A stretch of 64,000 nucleotides of DNA, from assembly GCA_946699065.1 (NCBI GenBank), contig CAMPDV010000018.1, positions 1,546,825-1,610,824 on the forward strand. The letters run 5' to 3'. The first letter of the stretch is position 1. Each line of letters opens with the position of its first letter. Below, piece by piece: positions 1 through 13,356 of the stretch. Origin of the DNA: Loxodes magnus. Lineage: Eukaryota; Ciliophora; Karyorelictea; Loxodida; Loxodidae. The translations under genes were made by a program, and so were the position numbers. The notes beneath the pieces were generated by a model. It was not told the DNA's origin and ran no database searches. It worked only from the letters and a program-made list of their open reading frames with translations.

Positions 1-324
1 AAATTAGATTAAAAAGTTGATTTTAGAATGCATTATACCTAATGTCTAAAATAAGGAGTATTTAAAGTTTTAAACGTTTTTGAAATTATTGAAAATTCTT
101 AATTAATTATCGAAAATAGCTTTGATAATTAAGTTAATTAAACAGTTTTAAAATAAAGAAACTGTTTAATTTAATTTAATTTTAAATTAAAGTGCAATTA
201 GAGTTATTACATCGTAAAATTTGACTTAAAAGAAGATATTTTTTAAGATATTATTATATGTAAGATCATCTCCTACAAATCCTGTAGTAATAGCCTGTAA
301 AATCAAGTTTAGTTACAATTCCAA

Positions 325-1629
325 ATGAAGAGATGCAGCAGCAAGAAAAAACCTAAAAAAGAGAAAGCCCTAGGAGAAAGATTGAAAACATTACAAATAT
401 TTCAACACAAAAAAATAGTAAAAAGAAAGAAAGAAATAAATTAAAATTGTAGGGAAAATCAAAAAGGAACTAATAAAAACGATAGTAAGAATTAATAAAC
501 TTTCTTCATTTATGAAGAAGAAATTGAAGGTTAGTACTAATAATAAATATAGGATTAAATCCACCTTTAAGTCGATAGGATTTGCAATGAGTAAAAAAAT
601 ACTTTCTCGACTAACACCTCTCAATCATAATTTGTTCAAGACAAATAGTAATAGAGAGATATAACACAGAAATAAGAGTCTCTTATACAAAATCTAATAT
701 AAGAAGACTTAAAAGCTATTTAAAATACCGAAGCATATCCACATTTTAGATCCTTAAATTTTATATAGAAAATGTGTTAGGATCATATTTATTTTGAATG
801 AGAAGATTCTGCTATTTTAAAATAGCCATTTGACTTATTGATGAATGAAGTAAATGAGATATATATTCCTACCTGGCTACAAATAAAAGAAGTAAACAAT
901 TAAATTTAGATAATTTTCCAAAATGAGACAATAATTGAATATATATTAATTTTGTGAAATTAGATAAAATATTATTAAGTTGAGCCTTCATAAAACCTTA
1001 GAAATTTTATGCTTTTAATGCCGCATATTTAATTATATCATCCTGAAAATTACGTAGATATTTTCGTCAAAGCACAAATTTTCTTTTAGAAATGTGTTGA
1101 TTTGAATTTATAAAATACCGATGAATAAACTTAAGGAAGAAAACCTTTTATCGATTATTTATAAGGATATAGTAAAGCCTAAAAATCTAAAAAGAGTTTT
1201 AAATATGATTTGTATCGAAATGTCTAGAACCTTTTTGATTATGGCTTAGTTTATTGGATTTAAGATCTTAACTATTAATGCTTAAGTAAAATTTATAGGG
1301 TTATAAAAGAAATAAACTCTAACATAGAATCTTAAGAAAGATTTATATCCTCATACAAATAAAAAAATAAAAAAGAAAGACTAAAGTTTAAGAAATGTCA
1401 AATATTATTCCTTTACAAAATTGTAGAATTTTACAATAAATATAGCACGTTAAAGACAATGAGTTTAGAGCAAATAACATAAAAGTATTTGGATATAAAC
1501 TAAAATGCTGCTTTATAGGACAAGAATGCATTTCAAGATTTGAAAATTTTTATTTCGCAATTCAGAAAAAAGAAAAATCTTAAAAAAAGCTCCTCCAAGC
1601 AATAGCAGCAAAAGAACAACAGGCGTTGA
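325..1629 (+). CDS. Unrecognised basic, Gln-rich protein
   Basis: One frame stays open for 434 codons if TAA/TAG are Gln and TGA is Trp, with two internal TGA codons (about 799 and 955), and closes at a TGA. I do not recognise the family. The first ~60 residues are Lys/Arg-rich, possibly a nuclear signal. The rest is mixed helical sequence such as EDLKAIQNTEAYPHFRSLNF and HPENYVDIFVKAQIFFQKCV. The tail is Lys/Ser/Gln-rich. The N-terminus is uncertain: a second frame from an ATG at 258 also looks protein-like and could join this one through a short intron near 455-491. A GT...AG candidate at 536-558 would leave the good downstream frame and is probably not used. It is a soluble protein; no membrane segment is seen. 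Confidence 0.55.
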
Positions 1630-3303
1630 AATCTAACTATTAAACTTTTTATAATTAAGAAATCAAATAATTAATATGGTTTTCGCTAATATAAAATAAA
1701 ATTCCAAAACCTTTAATTAAATGTTTGAATTAAATATTTGATTTTCAATAAGCAATTTTATAAAAAGAAAATGATTAAGAATTAATTATTAAAACTAAAT
1801 TAAAAAGTCCCTGTTTCAGAATATTTTCATTGAAATTTATTAACTTTTCAACTTTTATAATATTCTCATAATTGAATTAAAATAAAGTTATATATTTATA
1901 GAAAGTTACATTTTTTAAATAAAATTTAATCAATTTTAAAAGATAATTATGCAAATAGATTTTTATAGTTTAATGATGAATAAATGTTTTATGTGTCTTT
2001 ATATTTAATTATATCAAGCATAATCTTTTTTATTATTTTAATGATTTAAGTTTTATAGTTATAAAAGAATTGAAACTCAAATGTTGGATTTAAAAATGAA
2101 CATAATTAAAAAATCCTTTAGTTATCTGAACTTATTTCTTTATAGAAGATGAAATACATTTAAGCTAATATTCCAGAAATAATTCTCTTAAATATTTTGT
2201 ATAGTTATATTCAAATAATTGATTTTTTTAAGATACATAAATATAAAAATAGTTAATTAATATCCAGAAAATCAAAATTTAATAATTATATTGAGTTTAT
2301 TCTTCTTAGTAAATGATTATTTAACTAATATATTGTAGTTATTAAATAATAAAATTATATACAATATTAATTATAAATTTACAACAATTCAGAGAACATT
2401 TAGTACATTCTTCATTTAATATTGTTATTTTTTAGTGAGATATTTAGCTTACTAAATTCGATAGTGAGAAGCTACCAAATATCTTTTTTCGTTTGAAATA
2501 TATTTTAAATTAAATTAAATTTAACTATATTCTAGCAGGATTTACTACTAGGTGCTATTAAAATAAAAAGATGTAAATAATGATATTAGAAGATCTAAAT
2601 ATTTATATACTAATAAAAACAGCTAAATATCTACTTTTTTATAATGAGATTTATTCTATTTCTACTTAAAAGATTAAATATTTATAAGCTCTACTTTATA
2701 TAAATATTTATATTTTATTTAATAATTGAAAGAACCAAATACTCAAATATTTATTACTTAAACAGTATAAAAAAGTAAAATTTTTGAAAGCTAATTAAAA
2801 TTATAAATAGCTTTTGCATATATACATAAAAAATGTGATTGTATAATTAAAAAAAACAAAGAGATAAAATAAATAAAAATTGGTAGTTATTTATTTAGTA
2901 ATCAGATAATTAATTTTTATTTAGAAATAAATTTACTTAAAAGGTATTTTAGTTAGTTGTAAATATGCTTAAGCAACTTTATATTTTTATAAATAATATT
3001 AATATTTTCAATTAAATATAATAATTAATAAGCTATTAGAAGGAGCTTTGTTAGCTTTATGCACAATTTATTTAATTATTTATATTAATTTCTTTTTAGA
3101 AGCTTTAAAAACTTAAATTTTTATTGTTTATAGAATATTCTTAAGAAATGAATAAACTGCAAATTTGAAGGACAAGAAATTTGAAAGGAAAATGATAATG
3201 TTTCTTAAAAAGATAATTTGATAAAGATTAAAGTTAAAATTGAATTAAAAATAGAAAAGAGAAAATATCTTTAACTTGTTCTTAATTTAAATAATTAAGT
3301 TTA
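1630..3303. other. AT-rich intergenic stretch
   Basis: Nearly pure A/T with poly-A and poly-T runs and no conserved protein pattern in any frame. I see no RNA gene. Confidence 0.5.
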
Positions 3304-3741
3304 ATGAAGGAGAAGGTTTATAAGAATCAAACTCATTAAATCTTAAGACTGAAGAAATAGTTTAAAAAGTACAAAAAAAGCTTGGAGGATGAAGAATAAA
3401 AAAACTAACCTGATCAGGATGTTTCAAATTAAAAAAAGGAATAGCAAGAGGCAACGGAAACTTAAAATAATAAAGATCAAATTGAGCAGAATCAAACTCA
3501 AAATCAAAAAAAGTCAAAACCAATGAAATACTTACATGCATATAGAGAGTAATAGAAAAAACAATATCAGTAGTAATAAATAAAAGAAGAAAAAAATATA
3601 TAGTGGAAGCAAATTCAAGAGAAAAAGAAAAAGATAAACAAAATGTTTAACCTTGACAAAGGAAAAAATCAAAAGACTACTCTTATTCTTAAAAACATAA
3701 TGATGAAGTTAGACAAGGAAAAGAAAATATTTTAAATTTGA
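3304..3741 (+). CDS. Small basic protein, possibly Fyv7/TAP26-like rRNA-processing factor
   Basis: A 145-residue frame from ATG 3304 to TGA 3739-3741, with no internal TGA and no intron needed. It is very rich in Lys, Gln and Glu. The order of features recalls the Fyv7/TAP26 (CCDC59) family of nucleolar pre-rRNA processing proteins. It has a basic N-terminal helix (HQILRLKKQFKKYKKSLEDE), a middle segment KPMKYLHAYREQQKK, then a long charged helix. It ends with a KGKNQKTTLILKNIMMKLDK segment, like the Lys/Gly/Gln-rich end of Fyv7 that precedes a final hydrophobic helix. This is inferred from pattern only; low-complexity basic sequence can imitate it. That it is coding is better supported than its identity. 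Confidence 0.5.
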
Positions 3742-5041
3742 TTAAATCTAATTAATTACACATTTAATTGAATAAAAAGAGCAAAACAAAAAATTAAGCA
3801 ATTACCTTTCATTATTTAAGCAAATCAAAGCTAAAATTTATTATTATAAAATTTATACTTTTTTAAAGAAGATTTGTAGCAATTTTAGTTGACTATGAAA
3901 TAAATTTAAAGAATTAGAAAATAATATGAATAGTATAAAATTTAAAAATAATAATTGTATATAAATTGAGCAAAATTTATATAATTAAAATAAGAGTAAA
4001 AAATAATAAAATGAGGGAAAAATAAATTTATAAATATCTTTTGCTCTAAAATAATCAGATTACTATATTTTTTAAGAGATTAAGAAATTTAAGAATTGCA
4101 ACCAAAAATAATAATAATCATTATTTAATTATTAGAAAATTAGTAAACATTGCTTTTTATACTTTTATATCATTTTTGACTTAGTTGGATAAAAGTTATT
4201 AGATAAAATAAATCTAAAAAATTAAAAAATTAGTAATTTTCTGGATAATTTAAGATAAATGAATTTTAGATTAAAAATAAGTTATAGACTAATAAAGAAT
4301 TCATTCTAAAACTCTATCATACACTATATTCCTTAATCTTTTTAATAAACTATAACCTGTGTATTTATTATTTTGGTACTGAATCATTTTATTGTTTATT
4401 TAAATTAAAAGTGTCTAATAAGTCATATAAAAAATTTAATTTTATAACATTTTAATTGAAATAATTTATAATAATTTTAGCAATAAGCAATACAAACTAA
4501 TTGCTAGATTTAAATACAAATCACTCATAACTCTAAAAAGAAATTGAAAGAAAAGATCTAAAATATGAAATAACTATTTAAATAATTTAAGATGAATCTA
4601 TATAATGCAACATTTTTATTACTCTGGTAGTAATTTTTTTTTCTTAATTATAGTTTGAATAATTTAATCAATTTATTAAATCATTTCAAGTCTGTCTGTA
4701 GTTATAACATTCAAATATTTTATAAATAGTCAATACCTTTACCTTAATTCGTTTTTTTTAAGTAAGGATAAATATATTGCTATCGATATGGAAAGTGTTG
4801 ATGAAAGCAAATAATATTAAGTATGTACTATTTTTAAGTTGGTGACTCTAAAAGAGAACGAATGAATTAAGCTTCCTTATAAGAAGGTAACAATACAATC
4901 CATAAGTATACAAAAGAATAATTTTATAAATTGACTATATTGCAAAGATTTTGCTTTTATTGCCTTAACTAGTATGCTGCTTAACTATTAAGCAGATAAG
5001 AATTCTTAATAAGATAAAGTATTTAAACCAAATAAAGTATT
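3742..5041. other. AT-rich intergenic stretch
   Basis: No convincing gene. A slightly less AT-rich patch lies at about 4780-4900, but I could not fit a tRNA or a box C/D RNA to it. Confidence 0.45.
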
Positions 5042-5687
<646 letters not shown>

Positions 5688-7283
5688 TATCTTTATTAGA
5701 TTTCAAAAGCTCTTTAGTAAATTAAAACGTACAATTTAACTAATTCAATCTGCTATATTACTACAAATATCTATAACTACTTCTCTAATTTCTCTCTTAA
5801 GTTAAAGGTAAGTAATCTTAGATAGGCAGTTTCTTAAAAGGAGATTAGAAATAAAAATAGCAAGGAATAAAAAGGATTTACTAGTATATTCAGTACAGCA
5901 ATAGTATCTGAAGGGTATAATTGTTTAATAACATATTGTATAAATTATAAAGAGCTAAGCATAAGTTAATACTACCATACCAAACATTTTTTAAAATCCT
6001 GCAAAAGAAATTTAATTAGCTGTATGAAAAAGCTATAAAGTTGTGAATAAGTTATAAATATGATGCTAACTATATTGCAAAATTGGTCAAAGATATATTA
6101 AATGGGTTCATTTATTTATTATAAACCTTCTGTTGTTTAAAGCTTTACATAAACTTTAAAATAAATTTCGAGGTCTCCTTTGTAAATATTTTAGCAATAA
6201 ATCTAGTTAAAGTAAGCATATAAATAAGAATATTTATCTATTATATATTAAAATAACTATGATCTATAATATTATAAGGAACTAGTTTTAAGTATAATTG
6301 AAGTTATATGATATTAAATAATAGTAAATACTTAGATTAAAATACTTAAATTATTGACTATTGATAAATAACCCAATCAAATAAATAAAGAATTAATTAG
6401 CTTAATAGAAGTATACTATGCAATCTTTGCTATCTAATTTATTTATAGTTCCATATATTCCAAATTTCATTAATAAAGGATTTTTAATTATTTTAGGAAT
6501 AATAAAGCTTAGGTAAATATAGGCTTTATTAATTAAAGCTAGAAAGTTATACAAATTAAACTGTAAATTTAAATGTACTAGTGACTAATTAAATTTGTTA
6601 GGCAAGAATAAGTTAAAGAATGTTATCTTTTTTATATCCTTTTTCATAGCAAAAAAAATTATTAATTCTCTATAATTATAAAAGTAGTTAAAACCTAGTT
6701 TTTAAGATCCATTGTTGAATATTAATCTTTATAAATATTAATCCAATAGAAGATTTATTTAAAATAAGCTATATAGAAAAAGCAGGATATAATAGTTATT
6801 TAATAGGATTCAAAATAAATAAAAGGGTTAATAAACTAGCATTATAGAAAAATCTAGAAAAATACCTTTAATTAATTTTTATTCTACTTCAATAAGCTAT
6901 TTTTACTCAAATTTAAATTACTCTTTTTTATTAATAATTGTTGTCAACATGTACTAAGAAAATAGAATTAATTGATCATAAGTTTCATTAGCATACTAAA
7001 AATAGATTTTTATGAGTAAAAGCATATATATTAAATCTACATGATTGCCATATAAGTTAAATAGGCAAAATTAAAATATATAAATATCTCTATTTATTTA
7101 ATATAGTTATTCATAAGAGAACATTAAAGATAGTTAAGAACAATCTAAATACTTTTTTATGAGATTATCTTATTAGTAGTTTGCTAGAAGTTCAAATATT
7201 TAAATACTTGTAGAAATGGTTATGATTAGGAGGAAAGATAGAGAATATGAGTTATTAATTAAAGTTTAAATAAATTAGTCTTT
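5688..7283. other. Intergenic; includes stop-free sequence downstream of ALG7
   Basis: AT-rich. The ALG7 frame continues into this stretch without a TGA until 6812-6810, but the translation loses all family resemblance at 7284. I read this as 3' untranslated and intergenic DNA. Confidence 0.5.
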
Positions 7284-8487
7284 TTAAGAATTGTAGAAAA
7301 ATGTGCTAACGTAGTACCTAATAAAGAAGGCTAAACCAGTGCAAAAAAACTGAAGTAATAAAATACCTGAAAAAGAATTAAGAAGTTTGCTAAATCTTTT
7401 TCATTTTTCTTTCCAAATAGAGCAAGCATTACATTGATCAACGTCCAATGTTCTTTTACCGGTTTTAATAAATAAGTGTCTTTGTCCAATTAAGGTTGTC
7501 TATGTCTTGGACAGGGAATTATTTTTAATAGCTAAGGTAAACTGATTAGAAAATTTAAAATCTAAGGAATAAGCATTAACAGTAGTGTTTTACTGAAATG
7601 TCCCAAAATTCCAACTGCTGCTATTGTCATCCCAGCAAAATAGCAGTATGTATCTCCAACAAAAACTTAAGCTGGATGCTAGTTATACCATAATAAAGAT
7701 AAACTTGTAAGTAGAAAAGGTATCATTATGGTTATTGAGAATAAATGTTAAAGAACTATTTGAGATGAGATGGAGAGATGTATTTCTATTATGTTGTGTA
7801 AAATTATTCCTACTGCTATAACACAAGATTGGCCTACTTCAAGTCCATTAATTCCTGCATAAATGTTTATAGCATTAGATGTAAAAATAGCCAGTAGCCA
7901 CATATAAATTAAATAAACGAATCCAAGCTCAACAGTATCTCCAAATAATGCTACTAAAGGTTTTGGAACTACTACTTAAGTAAGGCCTGTATACCCACTC
8001 AGTATCGGCAAAGCAGCAAATGCAGGCAAAATTAATTTATATCTCCATCTTAAATCTAAAACATCATCTGAAAAGCCAAGCAATGCCATAAAGCAGCTCG
8101 AAAGCATAATTGCATTATAGCTAGTTTGAATTAACTAATTTCATTATGAGTTTTACTTATCTTAAAATTGGCTTTAAGTAAACCACATTAATATCATTTA
8201 ATTGGTAATTAGGCAAATGATGAAACATGTTGAGGGAACAATACCCAATGCTTCTGGTCTATATAAACATATTACATTTCATCAGTTCTATCAGGTTTAT
8301 GCAAATCTTTACCTTTCAGACCTCTTTTTTTGGTCCATTCTTTGACAGTAGGTATTAACTTACTAGAACAAACACTAAAAAATAAACCAGTAACAAGTCC
8401 AATAGCTATAATGTATTTATACTTCAAGAAGTAAGCTAAACTCAATATGAGGAGTGAAGGAACTGCTATTATTCCAAAAGATCTCAT
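7284..8487 (-). CDS. ALG7: UDP-GlcNAc:dolichyl-phosphate GlcNAc-1-phosphate transferase
   Basis: First enzyme of dolichol-linked N-glycan assembly (DPAGT1 in animals), a multi-pass ER membrane protein; 389 residues against about 408 in human. Family motifs in order: [20 protein letters not shown] near the N-terminus, [70 protein letters not shown] and the C-terminal [13 protein letters not shown]. Two 17-nt introns are needed: 8259-8275, which restores DEIPEALG, and 7350-7366, which restores the last helix. One in-frame TGA lies in a loop and would be Trp. Start at the first ATG, upstream of the first membrane helix. Termination is notable: the conserved C-terminus is followed at once by TAA (7286-7284), with more TAA codons close by, and no in-frame TGA occurs for 158 codons. 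I therefore place the stop at TAA; this is inference. Confidence 0.93.
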
Positions 8488-10416
8488 TATTTTATTTATT
8501 TTTATTAAATAAAAAATCTAATTTATTGCATTTCAATCATCACCCTTACAAAAGCATATTGTGTTATAGCAAAAACTTCTTTATTTATTAAATTAAGTTA
8601 TAATTGCTTTAAGCAAATATTTTCAGCAATCTATGCATATCATTTAATGAACCTTAATCTAAAATTTCATTCGTACCCATATAAAGGTTGGTACAAACTC
8701 TAAAATGTATAAATGATAAATTAATTTAAGACTTAGCTATAAAGCTGATAATCTTATAGATAGAATAGAGACACTTTAAGAGTTAATTAAATCCCATTAG
8801 CAATGTATTTGAGTAAATTACTTTAAGTAAGGATTATAAATTTATTTTTATATAGTTTAAAGATCGAAAAATTTGCCAAATAAAAGCATTAAGCTACGTA
8901 AATTACTAATAGAATTGTAGAAGACATTAGAATTATTTTTATATTAAGGTAATTGGCTATGATTGTTTAATATTAATAAATCCTAAAAATCTTGTAACTC
9001 TATATAGCCAGATTAGAAATTATAAATAAAATTAGCGATATTTAACTTACTAAAAGATTATTATACTACATTTAAGCCAGAAAAAAATTTCTATTAAATA
9101 AAAATTAGGCTGAAGCTAATTTTAAAGCCTTACTTTAGATCACACAAGCAAATAGCATTTGATAAAAGTTAATATTATATCATTTTTTAAAATAAATAAA
9201 ACTAAAATTTATTCAAACAATGCTAGTTTAAATTCAAAACCATAAAAATTTATACCTTAAGGAGTAAGCTATTTAGGACTTGTTTCTAAAAGAAGATACC
9301 TTACATGGGATTTAATTTATAAAAATAAATAAATATAATAGATAAAATATTTAACCTATTAACTAGAAAAATAAAATAGAGCTTCTATCAATCAACAAAA
9401 ATGCTTATATAGTTTATTTTAATAACTATTTTCATTTTATTTCTTTAATTACTATTTTAAAATTATTTTGCTATTAAACTTATTTTAAAATAGAAGGATA
9501 AAATCATAAATATGTATCATTAGAACAAAAAAGACTAAATTTCTTAATAATATTAAATAGATTTTATATAAAGGATAAAATTAATCATAGAGATATGTGA
9601 TCTTACAAGTTACATTTTAATGAGGTTTATATATGTATAAATTTATATAGTTATTTATCTTAATATATTTTAACTCTTTGAGTTACAGTTTTATTCATGA
9701 TATTAAACCAAATATATATCTGAAGATTTTAATTTTAATATAATATATTGTGTTTATGGTTACTTTTTGAACTAAAATCTTGCAAATATAGATGTAGTTG
9801 CTTTCTAATATTGTAAAATAATTAAGATAATACGAAATTACATTTTATATTATTATCCTTATAGGTGAGATTTAATACCTCATAAATAATCATATTTTTG
9901 CTCATAGCTTTAAAAAATTTTATATTTTAACATTTTAATTTAGATATCCTTGGATGATATAGTTGTAAAATAACTTTAATACTAATAAATCTAATATTTA
10001 ATAGTTTTGCTGTACTTTTTTTATTATTTATCTAAACATCCTAAGTTATTCGATGAGCCAAAGTTTATATAGATCTTTTCCTTTCCCTTATATAACTTAG
10101 TTTTCTTTGATATTTATATTTAAAAAGCATTATCATATGAATTTTTTATCATCTTATCATTACTCTAGCTCAAGGAACAATTAGTTAGTTTACAAACTTT
10201 TAAAGTTGACTCAGAAAATAAGGCGATCTTCTAAAATAATAGGACTCGCTATGATTGTACTCTCGATTAAGCAGCAATAAGTTATTAAATTTATTAGCTA
10301 TATTAAAAAATTTTGTATTCTGGTAGATAAATAACTAGTATGAAGCTCTATTTTAACCTTATCTTCTACTAATTTATTTTTTTCCAAATCTTAAGAATAT
10401 AGAAATTAATTTTTTT
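8488..10416. other. AT-rich intergenic stretch
   Basis: No protein pattern, RNA gene or repeat family recognised between the head of ALG7 and the end of the TTLL-like gene. Confidence 0.5.
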
Positions 10417-12204
10417 TCAAAGATCTGAATTAAGAAATTTTTATTTGAATTGAAAATTGATTAATAGTTCTAAGATAGTAATATACAAACAAAGAGCTTT
10501 ATTTTAAATAAATTAGATTATAAACTAAAAATTTTAATTTTAAAGGACTATCTTTTCAGCACATTCTTTACTTATTATATTTCCAAACTTCTTAATTAAG
10601 TCAAATTATTCTCTTTCATCATATACTATTTAAAAATCACTTTTTTAAATATAGGAATCTAAGTCTCCTCCATAATTAATTAAATATTCTATCTCTATTA
10701 ACTAAGTTATCAAATTTTCTTGAATAGTTCCTTTAGTATTAAATATCTCCATGCTTAATGAATTAGTTCCTTCTATTAATCATAATTTCAATTTTTTGTC
10801 AATCATTAAACTCATTTCAAATAGTTCAAATACTCCTGGTAGCTTTAATAAATAATTTTTAGCCATTAAAGCTAAATGTAATTATATTTTTCTAACTTGC
10901 TACTATAATTGACTCTAATATCCTTACTTTGATGATATTAATCCAAAGGATTGAAGTTATTAATAGAAGTTTTCAAGAGTTATAAACTGCTAATTAAAAT
11001 CAAGATTATTTTAGTTTTAATTTAGATTACTCACGTTTTCACTACCTTCTAATACTTATTTTTTAAGAAAGCCGTCGAAAGATAATATTAGCATAGGTTC
11101 CATTCTAGCAATAGCAAAATACATTTTCAACTCATATTTTTCATTTAATACTAGTAAAGGATCTTATAGTTACTTTTGAATAAGTATTTCTAATTTTTCA
11201 TCACAAATTTTTTCTCGTTAATATCGTTTTAATAAATAGCTAAGATAATCTAAATTCTAGATTTGACTCTTCTAGAAATTTTGGACTTCCTATTTATTTT
11301 TATAAATTCATTTATCTTAACTATCTTTGCTCGATTTCTCTAAAAAAGTTCTGCATTAATCTTCATTAGACAAATCATATGATTCTAAAAGGAAATCATT
11401 GGCATCTAAACAATTTCCGATTTTGCTATACTTAAGCAGACCTTAATAAGTTCATCTTATATTACTCAATATCTTATTACCTGGTATATGGTTATACATT
11501 TGGCTTTTGCATAAGAAATGCTTATTAATTTGATGATATTTATGTCAGTCTGGAGTAATTGTAAAAAACATCTAAATATCTATTCTCAAATTAGAAAAAG
11601 TTATACTTGAAGAGTCCTTAAACGAAATATTTTTATGGGCATCAACTCCTATCTTCTCTATAATAGATCTCTATTAACTTACTAATTAAAGATCTGTAAA
11701 TATAATTTTCTGATTTTCTTGGGCTTTTTAACTTTCACTATTTCCTTATTATTTTGATTTTTGATATTTTTCAACCTTTTAGCAATAAAAATCTTCATTA
11801 ATTATAGTCTGATGAATTCTAGAAAAATCAAGAGAATTTAGATACTAATCTTGTCTCTATTCGTTGGTTAATAGATTCTATAATTGCCATTCCTTGCTTT
11901 AAGACTTGTTTCTATAAACTAAATCTTTATATTACTGCATGACAACCGAATCTGCATTCTATTATTAAGCTTAGGAAATTTTCCCACTAAAGAAGCCAGA
12001 TCTAAATAAAATTCCTTACTTTTACTAGTCTAACTACTAAACACTATATAAGTCATTATTCAAGATAGTTTTTTAATGGTTCACAGTCTGGAAAGCATAA
12101 ATTATTCATACTAACTAAAGAAGTAGAAGAACAAGTAATCAGACAATAGTTTTGCAAAATAAAGAGACTTGCTTAATTTTATTCATTTTCTATTGTTTAA
12201 TCAT
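10417..12204 (-). CDS. Tubulin-tyrosine-ligase-like (TTLL) family protein, membrane-anchored
   Basis: 595 residues, uninterrupted from ATG 12204 to TGA 10419-10417. TTLL enzymes add Glu, Gly or Tyr to tubulin tails. Family marks in order: TPDWHKYHQINKHFLCKSQ then YNHIPGNKILSNIRWTYQGL (the vNHfPg motif), LESYDLSNEDQCRTFLEKS (like PxxYxLxx), KWIYKNKQE at the WIxKP position, EILIQKQLQDPLLVLNEKYE then LKMYFAIARMEP (like QkYIxxPlLixgrKFDlR), and LMIDKKLKLWLIEGTNSLSM (like DxxlkpWLiEvN). Six Trp are TGA, several of them family-conserved. It is divergent: the WIxKP Pro is lost, and the final Asn box reads EGTN instead of EVN, so activity is uncertain. The first ~40 residues hold a hydrophobic run (KTIVWLLVLLLLQLVWIIYA), a signal anchor unusual for a cytosolic tubulin ligase; some TTLL15-type proteins have one. 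Another ATG lies 12 nt upstream in frame. Confidence 0.75.
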
Positions 12205-12402
12205 TTCAAATTACATTTAGAGGATTTCTTTCTCAATTTACTCAATTTTAGATTTTTAGAGTAAATGAAATCCTTATTTATTTAAAGGTTCATTAAATGA
12301 TAGTTTGATTGTAAAAATAAGTTGCGTTTAGAGCAAAGAAATCATAAATAAGCAAGCAAATAGAATTAATCTTAAAATAATCGTAGAATTAAGATCGCAT
12401 TT

Positions 12403-13356
12403 TCAAAGCTAATCAATTCTTCTTGGCTATTCGCTAACTACACTTTTAGCTGATTTATTTCTATTCATTTGTGTTTAAGAAGTTTTTGCTCTTGAATGGT
12501 AAATTGAAGGAAGTTCATTATTTCCGAAGTCACTAAATGATCGGTATGAGCCAGGTCCTGGTGTATCTTTTACTAAATTATAAAAGTTTAATTACCTTCG
12601 CTCATTATTGATTTCTTTACTCCAGATCCAAATGTACGAACCAAGCTGTTTTTGTAACTGGAAAGGAAATATTAACCTTTATCATTTAAGTCGATTTTTG
12701 GACTATATTATCCTGGACCCGGTAAATCTTTTGCCCATCTACCTATATATTGTAAAATTAAGTTTACTTTACTCGGCAAATCTTGCAGATCTAGGAGGAT
12801 TTCATGTTGCAGCCTTTGAACTATTATACTTGCTATAAAAGTATTTTCCATTACTATCAATTTCTATCTTTGGCTTATAAGTCCCAGGTCCAGGGGATTT
12901 TAGAGCTGTGTTTGTTATTTCCTCTACATTTGCTGTTCTCGGCCTCAAAGTGTATTTTTTTCCGTCAGAACCAAATGAAGCATTTTTATAATAAGTTCCA
13001 GGTCCTGGGGTAGTTTTATCTGGCAGAAAATGTCCTTATACTAAAACTTTAACAGCATCTCTTGAAACACCAAAAGTCCATTAAGGAGTATAGCTCTTCC
13101 CTTTATTGAAATCAGTTGGTTATTCATAAGTATTTGGAGCAGGTACACCAACACCCTTTCATTTTGTAAAATCTGATCTTGTTCCATATCCCATTCCAGC
13201 AGCACGACGTTCCATAGAGGATGGAATTTCGTATGAAACTTTTTCGTGAACTAACTTTTTTGCAAATGAAAATCTATCTGATTTGGAAAACGACCAGCAT
13301 TGTTTTGCGGTGGAATTATTGATTGGCGAATTTAGAACTTAATTGACAACTGACAT
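12403..13356 (-). CDS. SHIPPO/ODF3-type (CIMAP) axonemal protein
   Basis: 301 residues with the PGPGxY repeats of the ODF3/SHIPPO (CIMAP) family, proteins bound to ciliary and flagellar microtubules. Repeats visible: GVPAPNTYEQ, PGPGTYYKNASFG, PGPGTYKPKIEID, PGPGQYSPKIDLN and PGPGSYRSFSDFG, plus an early GMGYGTRSDFTKWKG block. Two introns, 25 nt (12743-12767) and 23 nt (12573-12595), must be removed; both removals restore a PGPG repeat, which confirms them. Internal TGA codons read as Trp in DFTKWKG and AATWNPPRS. The start is the first ATG. The gene ends at TGA 12405-12403, 199 nt upstream of the TTLL-like start on the same strand, so two microtubule-related genes are neighbours. Confidence 0.93.

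Noticed and set aside
536-558. GT...AG 23-nt segment as an intron of the first gene
   Set aside because: Removing it moves the frame away from the well-supported downstream protein sequence.
12608-13013. Two plus-strand frames of about 70 codons
   Set aside because: Antisense to the CIMAP gene with its PGPGxY repeats.
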